A DNA stretch of 51,770 bases from Kiritimatiellia bacterium (GTDB taxonomy: Bacteria; Verrucomicrobiota; Kiritimatiellia; JAFGHX01), in assembly GCA_016929905.1 (NCBI GenBank), contig JAFGHX010000334.1:1-51770 (forward strand), read 5' to 3'. Both the position numbers and the translations under genes were made by a program. The notes under the pieces are model-generated. The model ran no database searches. It had not been told where the DNA came from and saw nothing but the letters and a program-made list of their open reading frames with translations. Positions 9,201 to 18,500 of the stretch are shown piece by piece (the first letter of the stretch is position 1; each line of letters starts with the position of its first letter).

Positions 9201-11292
9201 AGTACTCGGGCTGCAGGTTCGAGCGGCCGGGCGTAGTCTCGTCGCCCGTCGCCGTCTTCGCGAACGTGACGATGTTCGGGCTGCCGTCGGGCAGGCGGCC
9301 CATGGAGTAGTCCGCCTCCATCGCGGAGTAGCTCACCACGTCGACCCAGGCGCCCGCCTCGCTCTGCAGGCCGATGGACCCGCCGCTGCCGCTAAACGGC
9401 ACTTCCAGGCTGTCCGCATTGTCGTTGCCGTCGCGCACAAGCTGCACAAAACTGGCCGGCGCCACAAACGAGTGCGGGTAGGTCATCTTGTCGGCGAAGT
9501 CGGCCCCGCTCGACGAGACCCACAGCCCGTACAACGACACCGCGCTGGTCGGGTTGCTGTTGTACAGCTCGAGCCAGTCGTAGGTGTAGACGATCGGGTT
9601 GGCCACCCACTCGTTGATGCGCAGGTCCAGAAGCGTGCCCATGTTCGTCGCCACGTTCGCGGCGCCCGGCGTCGGCGCGTTCGCCGTCCAGTTCGTCGTG
9701 CCGTCCGCCACGCGCCCCAGCGACATGTCCGGCACCTGGATCCCGAAACTGACCGCGTCCACCCGGTTCGTCTCGGCGTCGAACAGGTACACCGCGTCGC
9801 CCAGCGCGCCGAGCTGAAAGCCCGTGTTCAGGTGGTCGCCCGCCACGATGTTCGTGGTCGCGGGGTCATCGCACCAGATCAGCATGTTCGAGTAGGCCGC
9901 AATCGACAGGCCCGCGGGGATGATCCAGGCGCTGTTCCCGTCCGTCAGGCGCCAGCCCGAGAGGTCCACGATGGAGTTCGTTCGGTTGTACAGCTCCACC
10001 CAGTCGATCCCGTTCGTCCCGCTCTTGGCGATCGTGGAAACGTTCGTCGCCATGATCTCGTTGATCACGACCGACGGCAGCGCCGGCTCGGAATCCTCCC
10101 AGCCCGGCGTGCCGTTCGCCACCGTGCTCGCCCGCCAGTTCGCCGGGTCGTCGTCGTCACGGTCCGGGTCGATCAGCACGATCGAATACCCGCGCCCGTC
10201 CGGCTTCTGCGGCCAGCCCTCCGTCGTGGAGTCGTTGAGGGCGACCGACACCAGATTGTTCGTCTCGCCCGCCACCACATAACGGACGCTGATCGTCTCG
10301 GCCGTGTCCTTCAGCCGCCCGCCGTAGACGTCGTTGTAATTCGTGTGGCCGTACGTATCCCAGAATTTGTTCGTGCCGGGCACGATCACGTAGTACTGAC
10401 CGCCCGTCAGAACGGAACTGCCCCCGTACGGGAAGACGTAGTCCACGCCGTTCAGCCACATCCCGCTCAGATCCAGGTTCGTCGTGCCCACGTTGCGCAG
10501 CTCAATGAAGTCGTGCTTGTCGCCTTCCTCTTCCGTGACTGCCGGATAGTGATACATCACTTCCGTAATGCGCAGGTCCTTGGGCTGCAGCGCCGTGGTG
10601 ATGTCCACCTCCTTCAGCATCACCGCGTTGACGTAGAAGCGCACCCCCTCAGGGGAACCGGCGTCCGTCACGCTGATGAGCATATCGCCGTCGTCCCCGG
10701 GGCTGACGCCGGAGAAACGCGCCACGAACCCCGACTGGTTGTTGTAGCCGTTGGTGATGACGGTAGAGGAGTCGCCCGCACCGCTGAAGTCGGCCCCCGG
10801 CGTGCTGTCGTTGCGAAACGAGTCGACATCCGAGATCTCGACTCGCGTCACTCGCTGCGTCTCCGGAACGCCATAGTCGGGCACGTCCCTGTCGCCATAG
10901 ATCACCACTTCGTACGGTAGAGCCGCGTTCATGCCCGTAAACATGAGCGTCAGGTTGGTGGCCGTGTCGCTGTAGCTGATGAGCCCCACGCAATCCACGA
11001 TGCCATTGAACACGTTGTACGCGTCCGTGCCCGAGACGGCATTGGTCCCCTGCGTCATGTTCGGGCCGCCGCCGCCGCTGTTGATCGTCAGCGTCACGGG
11101 CGTCGCGCTGCCCGTGACGTAGTCGGTCAGAACGCCGCTCTCGGTACGACTGTAGTGCGTGATGTTGTCGTTGAGTTGGCCAGTCGTCCAGGCCAGATCG
11201 TTGTACGCCACGAAACCGGCCCGGCAAGGCAGCACCAGGAAGAAGACGAAGAGGCTACCGACCCCGAGAATCCAAGAATCACCCCGCTTCAT
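6268..11292 (-). CDS. Secreted 1674-residue protein with seven lamin-tail domains
   Basis: The start is the ATG at 11292. It has a GGAGG ribosome site about 10 nt upstream and opens a signal peptide (residues 1-25, hydrophobic core WILGVGSLFVFFLVLPCRA). Residues about 26-232 form a module shared with the neighbour at 12543 (it begins FVAYNDLAW). Seven LTD beta-sandwich repeats follow, starting near residues 242, 409, 557, 699, 854, 1006 and 1160, each with I-N/T-E-x-M/I-x then E-L-Y/H/R-N. A calcium-binding DYDADGMSDIWE motif lies near 1356. A jelly-roll-like C-terminal module (about 1497-1660) has WHYVDDGAVFYLNNQEI. It ends in YRCKVWLEPK, like the neighbour's terminus. LTDs in bacterial secreted proteins probably bind surfaces or polymers. 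No catalytic domain is seen. Confidence 0.9.
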   Translation of the reverse strand: MKRGDSWILGVGSLFVFFLVLPCRAGFVAYNDLAWTTGQLNDNITHYSRTESGVLTDYVTGSATPVTLTINSGGGGPNMTQGTNAVSGTDAYNVFNGIVDCVGLISYSDTATNLTLMFTGMNAALPYEVVIYGDRDVPDYGVPETQRVTRVEISDVDSFRNDSTPGADFSGAGDSSTVITNGYNNQSGFVARFSGVSPGDDGDMLISVTDAGSPEGVRFYVNAVMLKEVDITTALQPKDLRITEVMYHYPAVTEEEGDKHDFIELRNVGTTNLDLSGMWLNGVDYVFPYGGSSVLTGGQYYVIVPGTNKFWDTYGHTNYNDVYGGRLKDTAETISVRYVVAGETNNLVSVALNDSTTEGWPQKPDGRGYSIVLIDPDRDDDDPANWRASTVANGTPGWEDSEPALPSVVINEIMATNVSTIAKSGTNGIDWVELYNRTNSIVDLSGWRLTDGNSAWIIPAGLSIAAYSNMLIWCDDPATTNIVAGDHLNTGFQLGALGDAVYLFDAETNRVDAVSFGIQVPDMSLGRVADGTTNWTANAPTPGAANVATNMGTLLDLRINEWVANPIVYTYDWLELYNSNPTSAVSLYGLWVSSSGADFADKMTYPHSFVAPASFVQLVRDGNDNADSLEVPFSGSGGSIGLQSEAGAWVDVVSYSAMEADYSMGRLPDGSPNIVTFAKTATGDETTPGRSNLQPEYYGPILNEILAWNRNAVSNSVGLFLDWVEIYNPGTNFDLAGMGLTDNEDRPSKWVFPAGTVLNSNNYLRVWCDDTKPGSTTYGADMNTGYALSALGDEMHLMKWFPESGGFYAVDSVRFGPQVMDGSIGRVGGEWKLLASPTTGAANSAAATLGAPSSLMFNEWFVDAGAGAWDDWFELYNPATQPIELAGLYVSDTALVPYKHRIAELCFIGTNGYVRFWADSNPDAGPDHVDFGLGELEELVLSDTATNRIGHLNDDHLRYDGQNAYVKGRFPDGGSTNNLIVFGYPKNPGFDDTPSPGQSNYRLIDTVVVNEVLTHTDLPLEDAIELYNCGSTNVNIGGWFLSENRDVLKMYRIPTGTIVTAGNYAVFYETDFFENNTLMPFQLDSALGDEVYLSEADPTTEQLTGYMTFAEFGPETNAVSIGRHVTVITLGEYDVRSNVHYVAMSSRTFGAANAYPKIGSVVISEIMYNPPSNGVEYVELHNRTGSDFNLYSVSNDVWWIEDADSVLFTFPPGVKVPANGYLLVVNTADTNQFRTDYNVDAAVPIYGPFGETVNLGNDRDTVALYMPDIPQRPTDPDPGYVPQVLVEQVDYDDGNPDVPMGEQERLWRNLRWADGEGPSLERKTASEYGNDPANWVDWSTNGTPGAASMTDDSRDYDADGMSDIWERYHFETNWIYVTPGGDDEDSPDGMSNALEFVIGSDPRAREDDDDGDGIVDVLEMIDVAFDGSDVVVKLNTVGASGPGYENYNRMYSIEYLTDPRSDYQWEGVPGFTNLIAQDGVFTATQFQAHGVDIVSRFDSFWRYEDSGTDLGSGWRATNYTDSGWGWGMGLHAFPPEESTVEPIGSVLSTNVHWTYYFRRQFDFAGSTNGVSLKLWHYVDDGAVFYLNNQEIHRYLMPGGGISYSTPATVTTNAVLYGPVDVPVSYLREGLNFLAAEVHQSGTNSSDVVFGMRIEALNAEQGAKAYRCKVWLEPK

Positions 11293-11397
11293 CGTAACAG
11301 ACCTCCAGTCCGTTCTTGACTTAATGATTGTGGCGGCGAGGCAGAACCCACCCACGCACGTACTACACACAGACGCCACCCCCTCCTCACCGTCACC

Positions 11398-11426
11398 ACT
11401 ATAGCTAGTGCTTTCCGGAGTGTCAA
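11398..11426 (-). promoter_or_regulatory. Sigma-70-type promoter for the seven-LTD gene
   Basis: Read on the minus strand, a perfect -35 box TTGACA (11426-11421) is followed by 17 nt and a -10 box TATAGT (11403-11398). Transcription would start near 11391 and give a leader of about 100 nt before the ATG at 11292. Box sequences and spacing are close to consensus, which stands out in this GC-rich DNA. Confidence 0.75.
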
Positions 11427-11514
11427 GCGGGGATTGCGGATTCTGCGATTCAGAGCGCTCCGCCATCGCCGGATCCGCCCGTGGCCGACCGGCGGAGCGT
11501 GGGCGACATGGGTC

Positions 11515-12235
11515 GACATGGGTGCCTGTCCCCAGGTCGCGCCTGTCCCCAGGTCGCGTCCCTCCGTCGCGTGGCGTCTGTCCCCGCTGCGTCGGTGCCC
11601 GTCCCCTGGGGGCCTCTCGTGAGCTGAGGCCTAGCGTGGGTAGCGTGGGTACCTGTCCCCGCATGATGAGCCTCCCCGTGCCCCCCCGTGCCTCCCGTGA
11701 CCCGGTGACCCGATGACCTGTGGATGCCTGACCCGCGGGTGCCTGTCCCCGGCCCCGTCCCAGGCCCCGCCTGTCCCCGACCCCCTGCATTGCCCCGTAG
11801 CCCTCCCAGGCAGGCGCGGGAGGCGTAGGTGCCTGTCCCCGAGGAGGCGTAGGTGTCCCCGAGGCGCAGGTGCCTGTCCCCGTGGACACTGGGTGCCTGT
11901 CCCCAGAGGCCTGTCCCCAGAGGGCCGTGGGTGTCCCCGTTGGGTGGGGACTGGGCGCTGCGTCTGTCCCCGTCCCCCTCCCCGTCCCCCTGGGGCCTCC
12001 CGTGAGCTGAGGCCGAGCGTGGGTGGCCGCCCCGTGAGCCTCCCCGTGACCCCCGTGACCCGGTGACCCGATGACCCGCGGGTGCCTGTCCCCGGCCGTC
12101 CCCGGCCCCCGCCCCAGGCCCCGCCTGTCCCCGACCCCCTGCATTGCCCCGTAGCCCTCCCAGGCAGGCGCGGGAGGCCTAGGTGCCCGTCCCCGTGAGG
12201 CCTAGATGCCTGTCCCCGTGGGCCTCCCCGGGAGC
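11515..12235. repeat. Dense GTGCCTGTCCCC repeat array with a 200-bp duplication
   Basis: Around twenty copies of the core CTGTCCCC, often extended to GTGCCTGTCCCC, are scattered at irregular 12-40 bp spacing. Two larger blocks repeat: about 11605-11840 and about 11989-12200. Their best-matching part, starting caggccccgcctgtccccga, is at 11761 and again at 12115, so the offset is 354 bp. The core resembles the GGGGACAGGCAC motif of REP-like elements in several phyla. Spacing is too irregular for CRISPR. Replication slippage or repeat amplification is the likely origin. Confidence 0.75.
11968..11990 (-). other. Potential G-quadruplex on the minus strand
   Basis: Four C-tracts of four or five bases lie within 23 bp, separated by one or two bases (CCCC-gt-CCCCC-t-CCCC-gt-CCCCC). 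The minus strand therefore has four G-tracts with very short loops, a strong predicted quadruplex. It lies within the repeat array upstream of both giant genes. Confidence 0.4.
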
Positions 12236-12401
12236 CAAGGATTCGAGGGAATATCTACCAGGACCACGCCGCGCATACACAACATGTTGCATATTTACCC
12301 CGGCATCTGGATCTGCTGCAGGCCGATCCTTTCGCGAATTCTCAAAACTGACATCGCAGAGGTGAGAAATCCGGCTGGAGTTGCGCGCGTGGAGCATGGC
12401 C

Positions 12402-12415
12402 TTTCCGTAAGGAAA
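12402..12415. promoter_or_regulatory. Palindromes upstream of the sigma-54 promoter (possible activator site)
   Basis: A palindrome TTTCC-GTAA-GGAAA lies about 85-95 bp upstream of the sigma-54 promoter. Just downstream are two CCGGCCG-containing copies (around 12417-12460). This is the usual distance for an enhancer-binding-protein site. That any of these binds an activator is inference from position and symmetry. Confidence 0.3.
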
Positions 12416-12497
12416 ACCGGCCGCGTAAGCGGAAAGAGCCGGAAATGTGAAAAAGCCGGCCGGATAGGCGACAAATCGGAGCGAAACGGCGGGGTGT

Positions 12498-12513
12498 TGG
12501 CCCGATTCTTGCT
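12498..12513 (+). promoter_or_regulatory. Sigma-54 (-24/-12) promoter for the CotH/LTD giant gene
   Basis: The sequence TGGCCCG-ATTC-TTGCT matches the sigma-54 consensus TGGCACG-N4-TTGCW with one mismatch. The invariant GG (12499-12500) and GC (12511-12512) are separated by exactly 10 nt. Transcription would start near 12524, leaving a short leader with an AGGGG ribosome site before the ATG at 12543. Confidence 0.7.
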
Positions 12514-12542
12514 GTTCCGAACAGGCAATAAGGGGCAACTGG

Positions 12543-15500
12543 ATGGCCTGGCACTTTCAATCCTGCATGCTCTGCAAGCGGGCCGGCACGGATTTCCGAG
12601 CTCGGCCCGCCCGATGCCGGTTCGGGTCGATCCCACGGCTGGCGTTCGCGGTGCTGATGGGAGGGCTGCCCGTTGCCAGCCATGGCGCGACGCTGATTGC
12701 GCGCGGGAGCAGTTGGCGATACCACAAAGGCACGGTCGAACCGGCGGCGGTGCGCGAAGCGTGGCGCGTGTACGATTTTGACGACGCGTCGTGGGCGGCC
12801 GGCCAGGCGCCGTTCGGCTACGGGCCTGAAGCGCACGAAGCGCCGTCGTGCAACACGGTGCTCACCGACATGGCCGGCAGCTACACGACCGTGTTCCTGC
12901 GCAAGACCTTCACCGTGGCCGACCCGGCCAGCATCACGAACCTGCGCGTGAACGCGGATTTCGACGACGGGTTCATCGTCTGGATCAACCGGCAGAAGGT
13001 CCTGGAGGTGAACGGCCCGGACGGCGAGCCGTTGTTCACCTCGATTGCCTCGGCCGGCCACGAGGCGGGCGTGTACGAGGGCTACGATCTGGCCGATCCG
13101 GCCGACTACCTGGAGCCGGGCGACAACGTCGTGGCGGTTCAGGGCTTCAATGCCGGCGCGGACAGCACGGACTTCAAGCTGGACGTGGAGCTGCTTTCCT
13201 TTCAGCGGGTCGCCGACACGACATTCAGTGAGGACCGCGGCTTCTACGACGCGCCGTTCGCCGTGACGATCGCCACCGAGACGGCGGGCGCCACGATCCG
13301 GTACACGACGGACGGCAGCGCGCCGACGGCGACGACCGGCTCCGCGGGCGGGACGAACGTCGTCGTACAGATCGCGGCAACCTGCTGCCTGCGCGCGGCG
13401 GCGTTCAAGGGCGGCTACGAGCCGACGAACGTCGACACGCACACCTACGTCTTCCTGGATGGGGTGCTCGTGCAGCCCAACAATCCGCCCGGCTTCCCCA
13501 CCTGGTGGGCGAACATCGAGATACCCGACGCCACGGCGCGGGGCATCACGGCGGACTACGAGATGGACCCGCAGATCGTGAATGATCCGCGCTACAGCGG
13601 CCGGATCAAGAACGACCTCAAGTCGCTGCCGTCGCTCTCGATCGTGATGCAGAACAGCCATATGTTCAGCGCGGACGCGGTCTACCAGGCCACGAAGGCG
13701 AGCGGCAGCCCGGAATACCCGTGCTCGATCGAGATGCTCTACCCCGCCGACGCGGCCCGGAACTATCAGGTCGACTGCGGGATCAAGGCGCACAGCTGGA
13801 GCATCCGCAAGCGGTCGCTGCGGCTGCTGTTCAAGAGCATCTACGGGCCGTCGAAACTGCGCCGCGACTTCTTTGCCGACGCCCCGCTGAACGCGGATTC
13901 GGCGACCGACGAGTTCGACCTCATCGTGCTGCGGGCCGGCTGCAACCGCTCGATTTCGATGCGGTTCCAGCCGACGCGCGTTTGCTACACGCGCGACGAG
14001 TGGGTCCGGTCCACTTTCATCGCGTGCACGGGCCGCGGCTCGCACGGCCTGTTCGTGCACCTGTACATCAACGGGCTGTACTGGGGCCTGTACAACCCGG
14101 TCGAACGGCCCGACGACGCCTTTGCCGAAGCCTATTTCGGCGGCGACAAGGAGAACTGGTTCGCGCGCAATCACGGCGGCGACGTCAGCGGCGACCCGGC
14201 GCGCTACCTCAGCATGATGAGCCGCGCGCGGGCCGGCGGCCTGGCGAACGCCGCCACCTACAACGCCATGCAGGCGTACATCGACGTCACGCATTTCTGC
14301 GACTACATCGCCGTGAACTGGTTCGCCGGCGTCGGCGACTGGCCCGGCAACAACTGGTACGGCGACAACCTGAACGTGCCGCCGGAACCGTTCATGCATT
14401 TCTGTTGGGACGCGGAGGACTGCTGGGACAAGAACGGCTCGAGCTACGACGAGACGGGCACCGGCCGTTCGCACGGCGGCGCGTGGATCCACCCCGACTT
14501 CTACGTGCGCAACCGCAGCCACGACATCTGCGTGCTGTGGCGGGCGCTGGACGACAACGCGGATTTCCGCACGCTCATGGCCGACCGCGTCTACAAGCAC
14601 TGCTTCAACGACGCGCCGCTGACGCTGTCCAACTGCGTCGCGCGCTGGCACACGCTGTGCGATCACGTCGAGAGCGCGTTCGTGGGCGAGTCCGCACGCT
14701 GGGGCGACGGGTTCGAGAGCACGCCGGTCGACCTGGACGACTTCCACAACGAGCGCGACAAGGTCTCGAACATGATGGCCTACTCCAACAACGTGAACGT
14801 GTTCGTCGCGGCGTTGCGCAATAACACCGTCCCGCTCTACCCCTCGCTCGACCCGCCCGGCTTCACGCAGCACGGCGGCGCCATCGCGAGCGGGTTCCGG
14901 CTCACGCTCTCGAACCCGAACAGCACCGGCACGATCTACTACATGCTGGACGGCAGCGACCCGCGCGCGCCGGGCGGCAGCCGCGTGAGCGGCCGCCTGC
15001 AATACACGGGCCCGGTCACGCTCTCGAAGACGACGCACGTACAGGCGCGCGTCTACAAGAGCAACGGCACGTGGAGCGCGGTGCATGCGGCCACCTACAA
15101 CTTCACCGCGCACTACAGCAAGATCCGCATCACGGAGCTGCTCTACAACCCGGACGGCGGGCGCGATTACGAGTTCATCGAGCTGAAAAACACCGGCACC
15201 GCCCCGCGCGGCCTGTCGCAGATGCGGTTCAAGGGCGTCCGGTACACCTTTGCGCCGGGCGCGGAGCTGGACGCGGGCCAGATCATCGTGCTGGCGCGCA
15301 ACGCGGCCGCGTTCGCGACGCGCTATCCGGGCACGCCGGTGTTTGGCGAGTACGACGGCGCGCTCGATAACGGCGGCGAACGAATCGCCTTGCTCGACGC
15401 CGAGGGGCGCACCGTCACCGCCGTGCGCTACGACGACGACAGCCCCTGGCCCGCCGAGGCCGACGGCGCCGGCTTCTCGCTGGTGCTGGCCGACGAGTTG

Positions 15501-18500
15501 GGCGAACCCGACGACCCGGCGAGCTGGCGCGCGAGCAACCTGATCGGCGGCTCGCCCGGCTACGGCGACGGGCAGCCGTACCGCGTCGTGATCAGCGAGG
15601 CGCTCACGCATACCGACCCGCCCGAAGTCGATGCGATCGAGCTGTGCAATCTCGGCAACACCAGCGTGGATATCGGCGGCTGGTTCCTGAGCGACAGCGC
15701 GAACGCCTATCGCAAGTTCGGCATTCCGGCCGGTACAGTCCTGGGCGCCGGCGGCTACGCCGTGTTCGACGAGAACGCCTTCAACGCCGACACCAACGAT
15801 CCCGCCTGCTTCGCGCTGAGCTCGCACGGCGACGAGCTGTATCTCACACAGTGGGATGCGGCCAGCAACCTGCTCTACCGCGCGGAAGCGCGGTTCGGCG
15901 GCGCGGCGAACGGCGTGGCGTTCGCCCGCTACCGGCGTACGGACGGCGAATGCGATTTCGTGGCGCAGGCGGTCGGCAACACGCTCGGCGCGGCCAACGC
16001 CTATCCGCGGGTCGGCCCGATCGTGATCAACGAGGTGATGTATCACCCGCTGCCCGGCAGCAACGAGTTCATCGAGCTGCACAACATGACCAACACCGCC
16101 GTGCCGCTCTATCACACGGACGACCCCGCCAACACCTGGGAAATCGACGGCGCGGTCAGCTACACCTTCGCGCCCGGCCTCGAGATCCCGGCCGGCGGCT
16201 ACCTGCTCGTGGTCGACACCAACGCCGCGGCGTTCCGCGCCCTGTACGGCGTTGCGGCCGACGTCCAGATCGTGGGGCCGTTCTGGGGCCGGCTCGATAA
16301 CGACGGGGAGAGCGTGAAGCTGTGGCGGCCTGACGCGCCGGACGAACTCGGCGTCGCCCGCATTCTCGTGGACAGAGTCGCCTACAACGACAACAGCCCC
16401 TGGCCCGAAAGCCCCGACGGGCTCGGGCCGTCCCTGGAGCGGCAAGACCCCGAATCCTACGGCAACGACCCCGTCAACTGGGCGGCGAGCCGCGCGGCGG
16501 GCGGCACGCCCGGCGCGCGCAACTCCGGAGTGCTCGTCCCCGCCATGGCCGGCTGGCGCTATCACGACCGCGGCGCCGATCTCGGCACCGCCTGGCGCGC
16601 CGCCGCCGGCAGCTACGACGACAGCGCCTGGCCTGACGGCAACGCGCCGCTCGGCTACGCCGAGCCGGGCGCCTACCCGGACCTGGACACCACCGTCTCC
16701 TACGGCGAGAACCCGGCCGACAAGCACATGACCACCTATTTCCGCCGCACATTCGCCGTCGCCGCCGATCCCGGCAACGTGACGAACCTGGTGCTGCGCG
16801 CCAAGTACGACGACGGGTTCGTCGCCTACCTCAACGGGCAGGAACTGCTGCGCGCCGCCATGCCGGCCGGCACGATCAGCTATGCCACCGCCGCCGCCAG
16901 CCACACGGCTAGCGGCTATGAAACCTTCGACCTGACCCCGCAGGCCGGCCTCCTGGCCAAAGGTCTCAACGTGCTGGCCGTCGAACTGCACCAGTCCGGC
17001 GCGACCAGCAGCGACCTGTTCATGGACATCGAGCTGCTGCACGGGGTCAGCGAACTGCCGGCGGTCGCCACGCCCGCGATCAGCCCGCCCGGCGGCCTGT
17101 TCACGAACTCCGTCCAGGTCGCGCTCTCCTGCGCGACGGCAGGCGCCACGATCTTCTACACGCTGAACGGCGCCGACCCGACCCCGTCCGCGACGCCCTA
17201 CACCGGGCCGTTCACGCTCGCCGACACCGCGCCAGTGAAGGCGTGCGCGTTCAAAGCGAGCCATTCGCCGAGCGGCATCGCCGTCGCCCAATTCGAGAAG
17301 TACCGCGAGACGGTCGCCACCCCTACCCTCGCACCGGCCGGCGGCGCGTTCTACGGCGCCGTCCAGGTCACGCTCGGCACGGCAACGGCCGGCGCCACGC
17401 TCTTCTACACGGTCAACGGCGCGGACCCGACCCCGTCTTCGACGCGCTATACCGCGCCGTTCACGCTGAGCGACGACGCCACGGTCAGAGCGCGCGCGTA
17501 CAAGCAGGACTGGAACGCGAGCGCCGTGGCGCAGGCGTTCTTCGACGAGCAGACCCCGTCGGTCGCCTTCGCCGAGGGCGCCTCGGCGGGCAGCGAAGGC
17601 GCCACGCCGGTCCAGCTCGCCGTGCAGTTGACGGGCAGTTCGCCCTACGCCGTGACGGTCGCCTACGCGGCGACCGGCGGCTCGGCGACGGGCGGCGGAA
17701 CCGACTACACGCTGCCGGCCGGCACCCTCACGTTCGCGCCGGGCCAGACGAGCGGCGCCATCGCGTTTTCGGTGACCGACGACGAGACCGAGGAAGGCGC
17801 GGAGACGGTCGTGGTCACGTTGAGCGGCCCGCTCAACGCGCGGCTGGGCACCGTCGCCCAGCACACCTACACCATCGCCGACAACGACAAGCTGTTCGTC
17901 GCCTACAACGACCTGTGCTGGACCAACACGCAACTCTCGGCGAACATCACCGTCTACACCCGCTCCGAAGGCGGCCCGCTGGTCGACTCCAACACGGGCA
18001 ATCCGCTCGCCTGTACGCTGTCGCTCGACGACGGCGGCGGCGGCCCGTACCTGACCCAGGGCGCCGGCCCCGCGGCCGGGACCGACGCCTACGCCGTGTT
18101 CAACGGCAAGGTCGATTGCGCCGGGCTCATCAGCTACGGCGCGAACATCACGCTCACCATCGCCGGGCTCGATCCCAGCCTGCGCTACGAGTTCGTCCTG
18201 TTCGGCAACCGCGACAACCCCGACTACACCGCCCGCATCACGAAGGCCACGCTCTCCGACGTCGTTGACTTCGTCAACGAAAGCAGCGCCGGGCTCGCCG
18301 CGCCCGGCGACGCCACGACCCAGATCTGCAACGGCTGGAACCGGGAGAACGGATACGTCGTGCGTTACACCAACGTCGATCCCGGCCCCGACGGCGACCT
18401 GGTCCTCACGCTCGCCGACAACGACTCGAAGTTCTACGCCAATGCGCTCATGCTCCGGGCCATCCGCCCGCAAACCGTTGTCGGGTTTGCCGCCACCGCG

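Larger units (their letters stand above)
11293..12542. other. 1.25-kb divergent intergenic region between the two giant secreted genes
   Basis: This region has three parts. Next to the minus-strand gene is a 100-bp leader with a sigma-70 promoter. The middle (about 11510-12230) is a dense array of GTGCCTGTCCCC-type repeats with two large imperfect duplicates. Next to the plus-strand gene is a 250-bp region with palindromes and a sigma-54 promoter. Long open frames here are products of the repeats and not genes. Confidence 0.6.

Noticed and set aside
6379..10920. Two long plus-strand frames (802 and 671 codons) over the seven-LTD gene
   Set aside because: They are antisense shadows with Val/Arg/His-biased composition. 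They have no ribosome site or domain, and the minus-strand gene has a signal peptide and promoter.
11293..12144. N-terminal extension of the seven-LTD frame to 12144
   Set aside because: The added 284 codons are translated CTGTCCCC repeats and cross the sigma-70 promoter. The ATG at 11292 has a ribosome site and a signal peptide.
11515..12235. CRISPR array
   Set aside because: Repeats are short (8-12 bp) with irregular spacing and overlapping larger duplications. No constant-length spacers and no cas genes are present.
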